From assembly GCA_016715995.1 (NCBI GenBank), contig JADJXF010000021.1, forward strand, positions 62,001 to 126,000: 64,000 bases of DNA, in the 5' to 3' direction. This DNA is from Flavobacteriales bacterium (GTDB taxonomy: Bacteria > Bacteroidota > Bacteroidia > Flavobacteriales_F > PHOS-HE28). Positions 41,025 through 49,141 of this stretch are shown here, piece by piece; the stretch's first letter is position 1, and each line of letters starts with the position of its first letter. The translations under genes were made by a program, and so were the position numbers. The notes under the pieces are model-generated. The model was not told the DNA's origin. It saw only the letters and a list, made by a program, of their open reading frames with translations, and did no database searches.

Positions 41025-42508
41025 GCCCTGATGGGTTTGCGTGCGTGTTCCTTCTCGATCAGCTCAGCCACCACCTGCCCGCTGATTATCGCAGGCGGCA
41101 CGCCGGGACCGGGCACGGTGAGCTGGCCGGTGTAGTAGAGGCCCCTCACCTTGCGGCTCTTCATGCTCGGGCGCAACGGACCGGTCTGCAGGATAGTGTT
41201 GGCCATGCCATATGCGTTGCCTCGAAATGCGTTGTAATCGGATTGCAGGTCGTTGATGCTATAGCTGCGTTTGAGCACCACATGGGGTCGCGGATCGAAA
41301 CCGATGTGTTTGCCGAGGCGCTCCATCACCCCATGGTAGTAGCGCTCGCGCGTGGCCTCTTCGTCCTTCAACCCCGGTGCGATGGGAATCAGGACCACCA
41401 TGCTCTCCATGCCCTCTGGCGCCAAGCTCGCATCGGTCTTGCTAGCGCAGCTCGTGTAGAAGAGCGGTTTGCTCGGCCATGCGGGTTCATCGTAGATCTC
41501 CGAGCTGTGCACGTCCAGTGATGCATCGAAGAATAGCGTATGGTGATCCAGGCCGGGTAATTGGCGATTGAAGCCGAGGTAGAAGAGAAGTCCGCTGGGC
41601 GCCATGATGCGCTTCCTCCAATAGTCCGATGAATAGCTCTGCTGATCCTTTGGAAGCAGCTCCTGGTCCACGTGGTGGTAGTCGGCGCCCGCCACTACAA
41701 TGTCCGCGCGCACCAGCCCTTTTTCGGTTTCCACGCCAATGGCCATGCCATTCTCCACACAGATGCGCCTCACCGGCGTGCCGCAATGGATGGTAGCGCC
41801 CTGCTTCTCAGCCACACGAACGAACGCTTCCACGACCTTGCCCATGCCGCCGATCGGGTACCAGGTGCCCAGTTCCATGTCGGCGTAGTTCATCAGGCTG
41901 TAGAGCGCCGGGGTGTTCTGTGGTGCAGCGCCGAGGAAGAGAACGGGGAATTCCATCAGCAGTCGGAGCTTCTCTTCGGTGAAGTGCGCCTGCACGTGCT
42001 TGCGCAGGCTGCGGAACACCTTCGCCTTCAGCAGTCCACCAATCAAGCCCGGGTGCATGTACTCTCGCCAACTGAGCGATGGACGGTAAACCAGCTCGCC
42101 CATGCCGAGGTTGTACTTCAACTTGGCTTCGGCAAGGAAGCGGTCGAGTTGCGCACCGGCGCCTTTCTCCTTGCTGTCGAAAAAGGCTCGGAGGGCGATG
42201 GGGTCAGCGGGCAGCGACCATTTCTCACCGGGACCGAAGACCACGCTGTAGCTCGGGTCGAGGCGCACGAGCTGGTAGTGGTCCTCGACGCGCTCACCGA
42301 AGGCCGCGAAGAAGCGCTCGAAAACCTCGGGCATCCAATCGAAGCTGGCCCCCATGTCGAAGGTGAAGCCCTTGTCGCTCCATGTCCGCGCGCGACCTCC
42401 TGGCTGGTCGTTCTTCTCCAACACGGTCACGCCGAAGCCCTTCTGTGCGAGCGCAGCCGCAGCGGCCAAACCAGCGAATCCGGAGCCAATGACCAAGGCG
42501 TGCTTCAT
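41021..42508 (-). CDS. crtI: phytoene desaturase CrtI
   Basis: An FAD-dependent membrane-associated enzyme that introduces the double bonds turning phytoene into lycopene or a related carotene. 495 residues. The N-terminal dinucleotide-binding fold is VIGSGFAGLAAAAALAQKGF, then VLEKNDQPGGRARTW; MGASFDWMPEVFERFF follows. The C-terminal bacterial carotenoid desaturase signature is seen in LYYTGQLTVPGPGVPPAIIS with GQVVAELIE. Normal length. First enzyme gene after the sigma factor, separated from it by 3 bases. Confidence 0.96.
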   Translation of the reverse strand: MKHALVIGSGFAGLAAAAALAQKGFGVTVLEKNDQPGGRARTWSDKGFTFDMGASFDWMPEVFERFFAAFGERVEDHYQLVRLDPSYSVVFGPGEKWSLPADPIALRAFFDSKEKGAGAQLDRFLAEAKLKYNLGMGELVYRPSLSWREYMHPGLIGGLLKAKVFRSLRKHVQAHFTEEKLRLLMEFPVLFLGAAPQNTPALYSLMNYADMELGTWYPIGGMGKVVEAFVRVAEKQGATIHCGTPVRRICVENGMAIGVETEKGLVRADIVVAGADYHHVDQELLPKDQQSYSSDYWRKRIMAPSGLLFYLGFNRQLPGLDHHTLFFDASLDVHSSEIYDEPAWPSKPLFYTSCASKTDASLAPEGMESMVVLIPIAPGLKDEEATRERYYHGVMERLGKHIGFDPRPHVVLKRSYSINDLQSDYNAFRGNAYGMANTILQTGPLRPSMKSRKVRGLYYTGQLTVPGPGVPPAIISGQVVAELIEKEHARKPIRA

Positions 42509-42511
42509 TGC

Positions 42512-43021
42512 TCAGTTCTGCACGTGCTTGTCGGTGAGCGAATCCTGCAGGCGCTGGCGGGCATGATGGATCCGGCTCTTCACCGTACCGATAGGGATGC
42601 CCATGTGCTCTGCGATCTCGTGGTATTTGTATCCTTCGAAATGCATCAGGAAGGGCGTACGGAATGCGGGGCCCAAACGCTCCAAGCTACGCTCGATCTC
42701 GCCGCGCTTCACATTGGCTTCCACCGAGGCTGGCGTCTGAACCTGGCTCACCTGTTCACGCTCGCGTTCCACAGAGTCCATCAGTAAGCGGGTGCGCTTG
42801 CTGCGGCGGTGCCCATTGATGAATGTGTTCTTCACGATGGTATATACCCACGCTTTGAAGTTGGTGTTCTCACGGAACTTGTCGCGGAAGGTGATGGCCC
42901 GAAGCATGCTCTCCTGCACAAGGTCCAGCGCGTTGTCACGGTCCTTGGTCAAGCCCAAAGCGAAGTAGTACAGTTGCTGGCGGAGGCTCAGCAACTGCTG
43001 GTTGAACTCGAGGGTGGACAT
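42512..43021 (-). CDS. ECF-type RNA polymerase sigma factor heading the carotenoid operon
   Basis: 169 residues. Region 2 includes LYYFALGLTKDRDNALDLVQ, ESMLRAITFRDKFRENTNFK and AWVYTIVKNTFINGHRRSKR; a linker follows; region 4 is LERLGPAFRTPFLMHFEGYK, YHEIAEHMGIPIGTVKSRIH and HARQRL, with a helix-turn-helix. No anti-sigma gene is adjacent. Being the first gene of the operon suggests it activates the pigment genes and perhaps itself. Related Bacteroidota loci often pair this sigma factor with a B12-binding MerR regulator; none is seen here. The AT-rich leader holds a direct repeat. Confidence 0.93.
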   Translation of the reverse strand: MSTLEFNQQLLSLRQQLYYFALGLTKDRDNALDLVQESMLRAITFRDKFRENTNFKAWVYTIVKNTFINGHRRSKRTRLLMDSVEREREQVSQVQTPASVEANVKRGEIERSLERLGPAFRTPFLMHFEGYKYHEIAEHMGIPIGTVKSRIHHARQRLQDSLTDKHVQN

Positions 43022-43039
43022 GTTCGATTGTTTATGGGT

Positions 43040-43078
43040 ATGTCTAAAAGGCTGGACAAAGGAACGAAAAATGTCTAA
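43040..43078. repeat. 8-base direct repeat ATGTCTAA in the sigma factor leader
   Basis: ATGTCTAA occurs at 43040-43047 and 43071-43078, with starts 31 bases apart (about three helical turns). On the coding strand it reads TTAGACAT. It lies 19 to 57 bases upstream of the sigma factor ATG, a suitable place for an operator or ECF -35-like element. Confidence 0.5.
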
Positions 43079-43218
43079 CTATACTAATAAAAAGATGAAC
43101 AAAACATCAATTGATACACATCATCCTGATAAACAGGGGATTTGACATTTGGGAACGAATCGTTTTCAGCCATAGACGAGGTTGAATCGGACAATCAGAT
43201 GCCGTGGAATCGGCCGTC

Positions 43219-43226
43219 TATATTTG
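43219..43226 (+). promoter_or_regulatory. -7 promoter element (TATATTTG) of the tRNA-Val genes
   Basis: Exact TAnnTTTG match, 67 bases before the first tRNA; typical element for stable RNA in this phylum. No clear TTG at -33 distance. Confidence 0.5.
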
Positions 43227-43293
43227 CCGCCCTTCACCGGAAAACCATCTGGAGGAAGCAGTAGGCGTAGTTCTTTGGTTGTCGTTGCATCAT

Positions 43294-43368
43294 GGAGGCA
43301 TAGCTCAGCTGGTTCAGAGCATCTGCCTTACAAGCAGAGGGTCGCTGGTTCGAATCCGGCTGCCTCCA
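43294..43368 (+). tRNA. tRNA-Val (anticodon TAC)
   Basis: 75 bases that fold as a full cloverleaf: acceptor GGAGGCA/TGCCTCC with A73, D-arm AGCTCAGCTGGTTCAGAGC, anticodon stem TCTGC/GCAGA with loop CTTACAA giving TAC at 43329-43331, and T-arm CTGGTTCGAATCCGG. No CCA is encoded. Reads GTA and probably other valine codons. Confidence 0.97.
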
Positions 43369-43412
43369 CGCTCAGCCTGTCGACTCCGGCAGGGTCGTAT
43401 GATGAACGCGAT

Positions 43413-43487
43413 GGGACGTTAGCTCAGCTGGTTCAGAGCGCATGCTTCACACGCATGAGGTCACTGGTTCGAATCCAGTACGTCCCA
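43413..43487 (+). tRNA. tRNA-Val (anticodon CAC)
   Basis: 75 bases: acceptor GGGACGT/ACGTCCC with A73, D-arm identical to the preceding tRNA, anticodon stem CATGC/GCATG with loop TTCACAC giving CAC, and T-arm CTGGTTCGAATCCAG. No encoded CCA. It decodes GTG, a common valine codon in this GC-rich genome. Lies 44 bases after the TAC isoacceptor, likely one transcript. Confidence 0.97.
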
Positions 43488-43488
43488 C

Positions 43489-43512
43489 AAGCCTCGGCGA
43501 AAGCCGGGGCTT
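43489..43512. terminator. hairpin terminator shared by the tRNA pair and folC
   Basis: 10-bp stem AAGCCTCGGC/GCCGGGGCTT (one G-U) with a GAAA tetraloop, followed by TCTCGTTC. It starts 2 bases after the second tRNA and ends 7 bases from the folC stop on the other strand, so it can serve both. Confidence 0.7.
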
Positions 43513-43518
43513 TCTCGT

Positions 43519-44736
43519 TCACAACACTTCCGCCACCACGAACACACTGCCTGTCACCAGCACCAGGTCGTGCTCTTCGGCGCCCAGTCGCGCTGCTTCC
43601 AAGGCTTCGGCAACAGAAGCATGGCTGGTCCCCGTCAACCCGTACAATTCTCCCTTCACGCGCAGTTCATCGGCATCCAAGCCGCGCGGGATGTTGGCTT
43701 TGCAGAAGTGGTAGCTCCCGTTCTTCGGTAGCAGGTGGAGCACGGCATCGATGTCCTTGTCGTTCACCATGCCCAGCACCACATGCAGGCGGCCGTAGCT
43801 GGTGTGCGCGAGAAGCTCGTTCAGCACGCGCATACCATCCACATTGTGCGCCACATCGGCGATGGTGAGCGGTGCATGGCCGAGTATTTCCCAACGGCCG
43901 CGAAGCCCGGTGCGCGCCACAACTTCCACGAAGCCCAGCGCGACAGCTTCGTCCGGGATTCGCCAGCCGCGCTGCTTCAATTGCGAAATGGTGGCGAGAG
44001 CTGTACGTGCATTTCGATCCTGATGTGCGCCAGCTAGTGCGGTGCGAAAGGGAACCGGAACGCCGTGGTCCACGAAGGTGATGGGCGCCCGTTCGTGCTC
44101 GGCCTTCTGGCGGAGTACCTCGGCAACATCTCCCTCCGCCTCGCCGATCACCACCGGAACGCCGCGTTTGATGATGCCGGCCTTTTCGGCAGCGATCGCC
44201 TCCAAGGAGTTTCCAAGGAATTGCATGTGGTCCCAGCCGATATTGGTGATCACGCTCACCTCGGGCATCACCACGTTGGTGCTGTCGAGCCTTCCTCCCA
44301 TGCCCGTCTCCAGCACGGCGATGTCCACCTGCTGCTCACGGAACCACCACAGCGCGAAGGCCACGCCCCACTCGAAGAACGACGGCGCGATGGGTTCGAA
44401 CGCAGCGCGATGCTCCTCCACGAAGCGCGTCACCGTTTCCTCGCTCACCATCGCGCCATTGATGCGGAAGCGCTCGCGGAAGTCCTTCAGGTGCGGCGAG
44501 GTGTGCAGGCCGACCTTGTACCCTACGCATTGCAGCGCGCTGGCGATGAGTGAACTGGTGCTGCCCTTGCCGTTGGTGCCGGCCACGTGAACGAATTTCA
44601 GGCCGCGCTCCGGATGACCCAGCGATTCCACGAGCGCAAGCGTATTGTTCAGATCGGCCTTGTAGGCCGCCTGTCCCACCCGCTGGAACATGGGGAGCCG
44701 CGCGTAGAGGTACGCCAGCGTCTCCGTGTAGGTCAC
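43519..44736 (-). CDS. folC: bifunctional folylpolyglutamate synthase/dihydrofolate synthase
   Basis: Adds glutamate to dihydropteroate and then to folates. 405 residues, Mur-ligase fold. The P-loop is VHVAGTNGKGSTSSLIASAL near residue 50, followed by SPHLKDFRERFRINGAMVSE, VLETGMGGRLDSTNVVMPEV, TNIGWDHMQFLGNSLEAIAA, EKAGIIKRGVPVVIGE, and the C-terminal domain with IADVAHNVDGMRVLNELL. All are FolC landmarks. It starts 2 bases after the tonB stop and is the last gene of the run. Confidence 0.96.
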   Translation of the reverse strand: MTYTETLAYLYARLPMFQRVGQAAYKADLNNTLALVESLGHPERGLKFVHVAGTNGKGSTSSLIASALQCVGYKVGLHTSPHLKDFRERFRINGAMVSEETVTRFVEEHRAAFEPIAPSFFEWGVAFALWWFREQQVDIAVLETGMGGRLDSTNVVMPEVSVITNIGWDHMQFLGNSLEAIAAEKAGIIKRGVPVVIGEAEGDVAEVLRQKAEHERAPITFVDHGVPVPFRTALAGAHQDRNARTALATISQLKQRGWRIPDEAVALGFVEVVARTGLRGRWEILGHAPLTIADVAHNVDGMRVLNELLAHTSYGRLHVVLGMVNDKDIDAVLHLLPKNGSYHFCKANIPRGLDADELRVKGELYGLTGTSHASVAEALEAARLGAEEHDLVLVTGSVFVVAEVL

Positions 44737-44738
44737 CG

Positions 44739-45491
44739 CTACTTCACCGTGAAATTGAAGACGATGTAGCCCACTTGGTCGAGGCTCGAGCCATCACGGC
44801 CCGTGAACTGGAACTGCTTCGCATAACCCTCGGCGAGGGCATGCAGCTGCGGAGAAGTGGTTGTGGTTGGACGGTCCAGCTTGCCTTTCGCGTAGATCAC
44901 CTTACCGTTTGCATCCACTTTGATGTCCACCGCGACGATGCCGGCCTCGGTGTTGTCGTTGCGGAAGGTGGGGATTCGCGAGGTTCCACGGCCGTCCAAT
45001 CGGCCCTCGAAGCCTGGGCCATGGAAGCTGCCGACACCACCGCCACCGGGATTGCTTGCATTGCTGTTGCTGCCCCCTGGATTGGTAGTGGTGGTCTGGC
45101 TGGGCGTGCCCGAAGGAGTGAAGAGGGCGTTCGGGTTGGGCTTGGGCGGCTTCGGTTCGCTGGGTTGCGGCTTTGGTTTGGGCTGCGGCTTCACGGGCTT
45201 CGGCGTTTCCACCGGGCTTTCCTCCTCGGTGGCCACATCCTCCGGAATCGCAGGCGACGGGTCGCTGGGTGCGGATTCCTGCGGCGAACCAGGGTTGGGT
45301 GCGGGGTCTCCGCCGGAGAGTCCACCGGCGCTCTCGAATATGAGTTCAATGCCTTCGTCCTTGGGAAGTGGATTGGGCTGGGTGAGGCCGAATAGCAGGA
45401 AGAGCAGGATCAAGATGACGTGGAAGACAATGGTGCCAATGGCACCGGTACGTCGGTCGCGGTCCTGCTGGTGTAGTGTCACGGTGCTCAT
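44739..45491 (-). CDS. tonB: energy transducer TonB
   Basis: 250 residues: a short cytoplasmic N-terminus, one membrane helix (GTIVFHVILILLFLLFGLTQ), a long periplasmic Pro/Lys/Glu-rich spacer (PKPVKPQPKPKPQPSEPKPP) with Gly/Asn/Thr-rich runs, and a C-terminal domain (AVDIKVDANGKVIYAKGKLD, ending VGYIVFNFTVK) that would contact TonB boxes. TonB carries proton-motive energy to outer-membrane receptors. It follows exbB and exbD on the same strand, completing the complex, with 61 bases after exbD. The C-terminal domain is somewhat divergent from classical TonB. Confidence 0.88.
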   Translation of the reverse strand: MSTVTLHQQDRDRRTGAIGTIVFHVILILLFLLFGLTQPNPLPKDEGIELIFESAGGLSGGDPAPNPGSPQESAPSDPSPAIPEDVATEEESPVETPKPVKPQPKPKPQPSEPKPPKPNPNALFTPSGTPSQTTTTNPGGSNSNASNPGGGGVGSFHGPGFEGRLDGRGTSRIPTFRNDNTEAGIVAVDIKVDANGKVIYAKGKLDRPTTTTSPQLHALAEGYAKQFQFTGRDGSSLDQVGYIVFNFTVK

Positions 45492-45552
45492 GGCCCTTGG
45501 GATTCGAATCGCGTGCCGATCGCTGGTTTCCTGGATTGCCGTACGTGCTGCA

Positions 45553-45948
45553 CTATTCAGGTTTTGTGGCCAGGATGATCTTCCACTTGTTGCGTTTCGC
45601 GATGTCCAGCACGCTCACCGTCATGCCGGTCGGCACGCTCTGATCCACGTGCATCACGATGGCCTGGTCGCCTGGGTGCTTGCTCATCTGGTCCTTCAGT
45701 ACACCTTCCAGATCGGCGGGTTCGATCAGCGCATTATTCACGCTGTAGTGGAGTTCTGCATCGATGCGCACGGCCACCTTCGGCTTCTCCTTGGTCTTGT
45801 TGGCGCTCTTGGGTAGGTCCACAGGCAGCGCGTAAGGGCTCACCAATGTGCTCACAATGACGAAGAAGATGAGCAGCAAGAAGACCAGGTCGGTCATGGA
45901 GCTCATGCTGAACCCCGCATCGATCTTGTGTGTGCTTCGCAGTCCCAT
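45553..45948 (-). CDS. exbD: biopolymer transport protein ExbD/TolR family
   Basis: 131 residues, one N-terminal membrane helix (SSMTDLVFLLLIFFVIVSTL) with the conserved Asp in MTDLVFLLLIFF that takes part in proton flow, then a periplasmic domain of the ExbD/TolR type (VAVRIDAELHYSVNNALIEP; VIMHVDQSVPTGMTVSVLDI). The C-terminus ends KWKIILATKPE. It starts 6 bases after the exbB stop and precedes tonB. Confidence 0.94.
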   Translation of the reverse strand: MGLRSTHKIDAGFSMSSMTDLVFLLLIFFVIVSTLVSPYALPVDLPKSANKTKEKPKVAVRIDAELHYSVNNALIEPADLEGVLKDQMSKHPGDQAIVMHVDQSVPTGMTVSVLDIAKRNKWKIILATKPE

Positions 45949-45954
45949 TGGGCC

Positions 45955-46665
45955 TTATTTGGCGGGTGATTCGAGCACGTCCATGAAGGCGATAGTGGTG
46001 GCCTCCATGGTCTGCACCACCTTGCCCACACGTGCCACCAGCGTGTTGTATGCAACGTATGCGATGATGCCGATGACCAAGCCCGCCACTGTGGTAACCA
46101 TGGCCTGCATGATGCCGCCGCTCAACTGGGCGATCTCCACACCTGCACCGCTGATCTTCATGGTGTGGAAGGTGACGATCATGCCGATGACCGTGCCCAG
46201 GAAGCCCATCATCGGCGCCGCGCCAGCAATCGTCGCCAGCAGGCTCAGCCCCTTCTCTAGCTGATAGACCTCCAGTTTTCCCGCGTTCTCGATGCTCACC
46301 TCGATGTCCTTCAGCGGCTTGCCGATGCGGCTGAGGCCTTTGTCGAGCATCCGGGCGATGGGGGAGCTGGTCTGGGTACAGAGGTTGCGGGCGCTGTCGA
46401 TCTTGCCTTCGCTCACGTAGTCGCGGATTTTGTTCATGAAGTCCTTCTCCTCCCTCAGCGCGCGCCGGATGGCCATGCTGCGCTCGATGATGAGGTAGAT
46501 GGCGATGAGCGACATGAGGCCGAGGGGTCCCATGATGTACCAGCCGCCATTGGAGATGAGTTCCCAGATGGAAATGGTCTCCAGCACGGGCTCGGCAGGT
46601 GTGGTATTGGCCTGTTCCAGGACCTGGCGTGCCTGATCGATCTGGGTGAGGAGCGTGAAATGCAT
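45955..46665 (-). CDS. exbB: MotA/TolQ/ExbB proton channel family protein
   Basis: 236 residues with three membrane helices (IMGPLGLMSLIAIYLIIERS; LLATIAGAAPMMGFLGTVIG; MVTTVAGLVIGIIAYVAYNT) and the family loop RALREEKDFMNKIRDYVSEG. The GAAPMMGFLGTVIGMI stretch is the MotA/TolQ/ExbB signature. With exbD and tonB it forms an ExbBD-TonB motor in the inner membrane. The dehydrogenase upstream lies 50 bases away on the same strand. Confidence 0.94.
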   Translation of the reverse strand: MHFTLLTQIDQARQVLEQANTTPAEPVLETISIWELISNGGWYIMGPLGLMSLIAIYLIIERSMAIRRALREEKDFMNKIRDYVSEGKIDSARNLCTQTSSPIARMLDKGLSRIGKPLKDIEVSIENAGKLEVYQLEKGLSLLATIAGAAPMMGFLGTVIGMIVTFHTMKISGAGVEIAQLSGGIMQAMVTTVAGLVIGIIAYVAYNTLVARVGKVVQTMEATTIAFMDVLESPAK

Positions 46666-46715
46666 CGGTGGTGTTCGGGTTGAAGTGGAACGGCGGAAAG
46701 CCGCAGGGAATTATC

Positions 46716-47939
46716 TCAGTTCAATTGGGCAAGTGCGATTTCGAAGCCGGTGCGGGTGAGGTGTGTTCGTTCCGGATGGCGCTTGTGGCAATCCTCGAGA
46801 GCCTTGGAAATGGTCGCGCTGACATCGCCGAAGATGGCTTGGTCACTCAGCGCTTGATCCGGGCGCATGCAATAGGCGAACACACGTGCCATGCCGCAAT
46901 TGGCGATGAAATCGGGTATCACAGTCACGAGTCCGTCCGCGTGCTCAGCGATGGGCCCATAGAAGATCTGCGGGTCAGCGAAGGGGACGTTAGCGCCGCA
47001 GCTGATCACTTCCAGGCCGGCCTTCGCCATGCGGTCCACCTGATCATTCGTCACCAAGCGGCTGGCGGCGCATGGCAGGAAGATCTCCGCACCCATGTCC
47101 CAGATGCGGGCGTTCACCTCATCGAATGAGAGCATGTCCTGCATGCGCAGCGCATTGCCCGCACGATCCAGGAATAACGTGCGCACCTCGTCAGCGCTGA
47201 AGCCTTCGGGCACGATGGCGCCGCCGTGCCGGTCGATGATTCCCACGATGCTGGCGCCTTGCTGCGCGAGGTAATAGCCCGCTGCCGCGCCCACATTGCC
47301 CCAGCCCTGCACAATCACGCGCTTGCCCTTCAAATCGCCGCCATGGATGCGGTAGCAATGGCGAACGCTTTCCGCCACGCCCCATCCGGTGATCATGTCG
47401 GCCACAGCGTATTTGCCAGGTACCGGCACATAAGCCGGGTCATCGACAACCTTGCTCACGCCGGCGCGCAGTTGGGCGATCGCCTTGGCTTTAGGTCCCT
47501 CTTCGCTGCCGATATGGCCATTCACTACGCCCTCCTGTGGGTGACGCAGGCCGTAACGCTCGGTGATGGGGATCACGTCGTGAAGCTCGTCCACGTTCAT
47601 GTCGCCGCCAGTGCCGTAGTAGGTCTTCAACAGGGGCATCACGGCCTTGTACCAGCGGTCGAGCACGGCATTCTTGCGCGGGTCAGAAGGGTCGAAATCG
47701 ATGCCGCTCTTTGCGCCGCCGATGGGCGGGCCGCACACGCTGAACTTGACCTCCATGGTCTTGGCCAGGCTCTCCACCTCGCGGCGATCGAGGCCTTTGC
47801 GCATGCGAGTGCCGCCGCCGGCCGCTCCGCCACGTAGGCTGTTGATCACCACCCAGCCACGCGCGCCCGTGGGGGCGTCGTTCCACTCGAAGACGACCTC
47901 AGGGGCACGCTCCTCGAAGCGTTGCAGGGCATCGCGCAT
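46716..47939 (-). CDS. Glu/Leu/Phe/Val dehydrogenase family protein
   Basis: An NAD(P)-dependent amino acid dehydrogenase of about 407 residues. The substrate-binding half has SLRGGAAGGGTRMRKGLDRR and PIGGAKSGIDFDPSD with the catalytic Lys region; the Rossmann half has GKRVIVQGWGNVGAAAGYYL then GASIVGIIDRHGGAIVPEGF and ILPCAASRLVTNDQ read here as IFLPCAASRLVTND. The family uses glutamate or branched-chain/aromatic amino acids; the first subtype cannot be fixed by eye. ATG 47939 or GTG 47942 is the start. A near-consensus TACATTCG lies at 47962-47969 on the same strand. Confidence 0.92.
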   Translation of the reverse strand: MRDALQRFEERAPEVVFEWNDAPTGARGWVVINSLRGGAAGGGTRMRKGLDRREVESLAKTMEVKFSVCGPPIGGAKSGIDFDPSDPRKNAVLDRWYKAVMPLLKTYYGTGGDMNVDELHDVIPITERYGLRHPQEGVVNGHIGSEEGPKAKAIAQLRAGVSKVVDDPAYVPVPGKYAVADMITGWGVAESVRHCYRIHGGDLKGKRVIVQGWGNVGAAAGYYLAQQGASIVGIIDRHGGAIVPEGFSADEVRTLFLDRAGNALRMQDMLSFDEVNARIWDMGAEIFLPCAASRLVTNDQVDRMAKAGLEVISCGANVPFADPQIFYGPIAEHADGLVTVIPDFIANCGMARVFAYCMRPDQALSDQAIFGDVSATISKALEDCHKRHPERTHLTRTGFEIALAQLN

Positions 47940-48024
47940 CACAATCCAATTCGGGTCGGCGCGAATGTATGCGCGACCAGTAGCCGCAGAGGCTCATTGC
48001 TGTTGGGGTTATCCCGTTGGGCTG

Positions 48025-49071
48025 TTAATTGGGATGGTGGACCGCCCCTCCCACACTATCGCGTTTCGCCCCAGTCACGCAGGCCAGCGCGTTCACTTCG
48101 CCGCGCATGCGCAAGACACCGAGCAGCGCGAACACCAGCGCTTCCTTGTAGTCCACCGTTCGCTGGTCCGGCACTTCGATGGGCGTATGTGCGAGCTTCC
48201 TTAAGCGCTCCATGAGGAAGCGATTGTGCGCCCCGCCGCCAGTAACGAGAACCGGTCCATTCGCCTTCAACAAGGCTTTGGCCAACTGTTGCGCGATGTG
48301 CTCCACCACCGTGCGCAGGCGGTCATGCAACGGGATGCGCTTGTTCGCGATCAGCGGCCGCACTTCTGCATCGAACCATTCCCGGCCCAAGGAGCGCGGC
48401 GGCTTCTGGCGATGGAAGGGGAGCGCATTCAAAGCAGCGAGCAGCGGTTCATGCACAGAGCCGCTCCGGGCCAGGGCACCTTTCGCGTCGTACGCTTCGC
48501 CCATTTCGTTCGCGAGGAAGTTGAGCGCCTGGTTGCCGATGCACACGTCGTAGCCAACGATGCCCTTCGGGCCGTGCAGACTCACGTTGCAGATGCCGCC
48601 GATGTTGACGAAGGCGTTGTATTCCGGGAAAAGCAGTTGCTCGCCCAGCGGTACCAGCGGAGCGCCTTGCCCGCCCAGCGCCACATCGGTCGAACGGATG
48701 TCGCACACGGTGGTGATGGCGCTCGTCGTTGCGACCATGGCACCTGAACCGACCTGGGTGGTGAAGCCCTTGTCCGGCTGATGGAAGATGGTGTGTCCGT
48801 GCGAGGCGATCAGTTCAGCCCTGCCCGAGTAGCGCTTGCACGCGTTGCCGATGAAGCGCCCCAATTCAGCGTCCAGCTGTGCCAGTTCCCACGCAGAGCC
48901 ACTCATCACGGTCAGCAAGCGCTCGCGCAGTATAGCGGGGTAGGGGATGGTGCGGGCTTCCTCGATCCGGTAGCTCCACTTGCCTCGTTGCAGCGTGAGG
49001 ATGCACAGGGCCACGTCCAGCCCATCGAGCGAGCTGCCGCTCATGACACCGACGACGCGATACGAGGGCAT
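48025..49071 (-). CDS. anmK: anhydro-N-acetylmuramic acid kinase
   Basis: Phosphorylates and hydrolyses 1,6-anhydro-MurNAc to MurNAc-6-phosphate, a peptidoglycan recycling step. 348 residues. Landmarks are VVGVMSGSSLDGLDVALC at the N-terminus, ASHGHTIFHQPDKGFTTQVG, TVCDIRSTDVALGGQGAPLV, PLGEQLLFPEYNAFVNIGGI, CNVSLHGPKG, and LVTGGGAHNRFLMERLRK near the C-terminus. This matches AnmK throughout. It is divergent from the acyl-CoA dehydrogenase, which starts 70 bases away. Confidence 0.96.
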   Translation of the reverse strand: MPSYRVVGVMSGSSLDGLDVALCILTLQRGKWSYRIEEARTIPYPAILRERLLTVMSGSAWELAQLDAELGRFIGNACKRYSGRAELIASHGHTIFHQPDKGFTTQVGSGAMVATTSAITTVCDIRSTDVALGGQGAPLVPLGEQLLFPEYNAFVNIGGICNVSLHGPKGIVGYDVCIGNQALNFLANEMGEAYDAKGALARSGSVHEPLLAALNALPFHRQKPPRSLGREWFDAEVRPLIANKRIPLHDRLRTVVEHIAQQLAKALLKANGPVLVTGGGAHNRFLMERLRKLAHTPIEVPDQRTVDYKEALVFALLGVLRMRGEVNALACVTGAKRDSVGGAVHHPN

Positions 49072-49111
49072 ACGGCAAAGGAAGGCCGAACACCGGTTGC
49101 CCCTCGCAGGT

Positions 49112-49119
49112 TACTTTCG
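49112..49119 (+). promoter_or_regulatory. possible -7 element (TACTTTCG) of the acyl-CoA dehydrogenase gene
   Basis: One mismatch to TAnnTTTG, 22 bases before ATG 49142. Confidence 0.35.
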
Positions 49120-49141
49120 CCAACCCCATTCAATCCCCGTC

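Larger units (their letters stand above)
43022..43293. promoter_or_regulatory. AT-rich intergenic control region between the carotenoid operon and tRNA genes
   Basis: 272 bases without a gene, clearly richer in A/T than the rest of the window from 43022 to about 43150. It must hold the - strand promoter of the sigma/carotenoid operon and the + strand promoter of the tRNAs. No obvious TAnnTTTG is present on the - strand, so the operon may use a different sigma factor. Confidence 0.55.

Noticed and set aside
43182..43868. 228-residue frame spanning both tRNA genes
   Set aside because: It runs through two clear cloverleaf tRNAs, a terminator and antisense folC.
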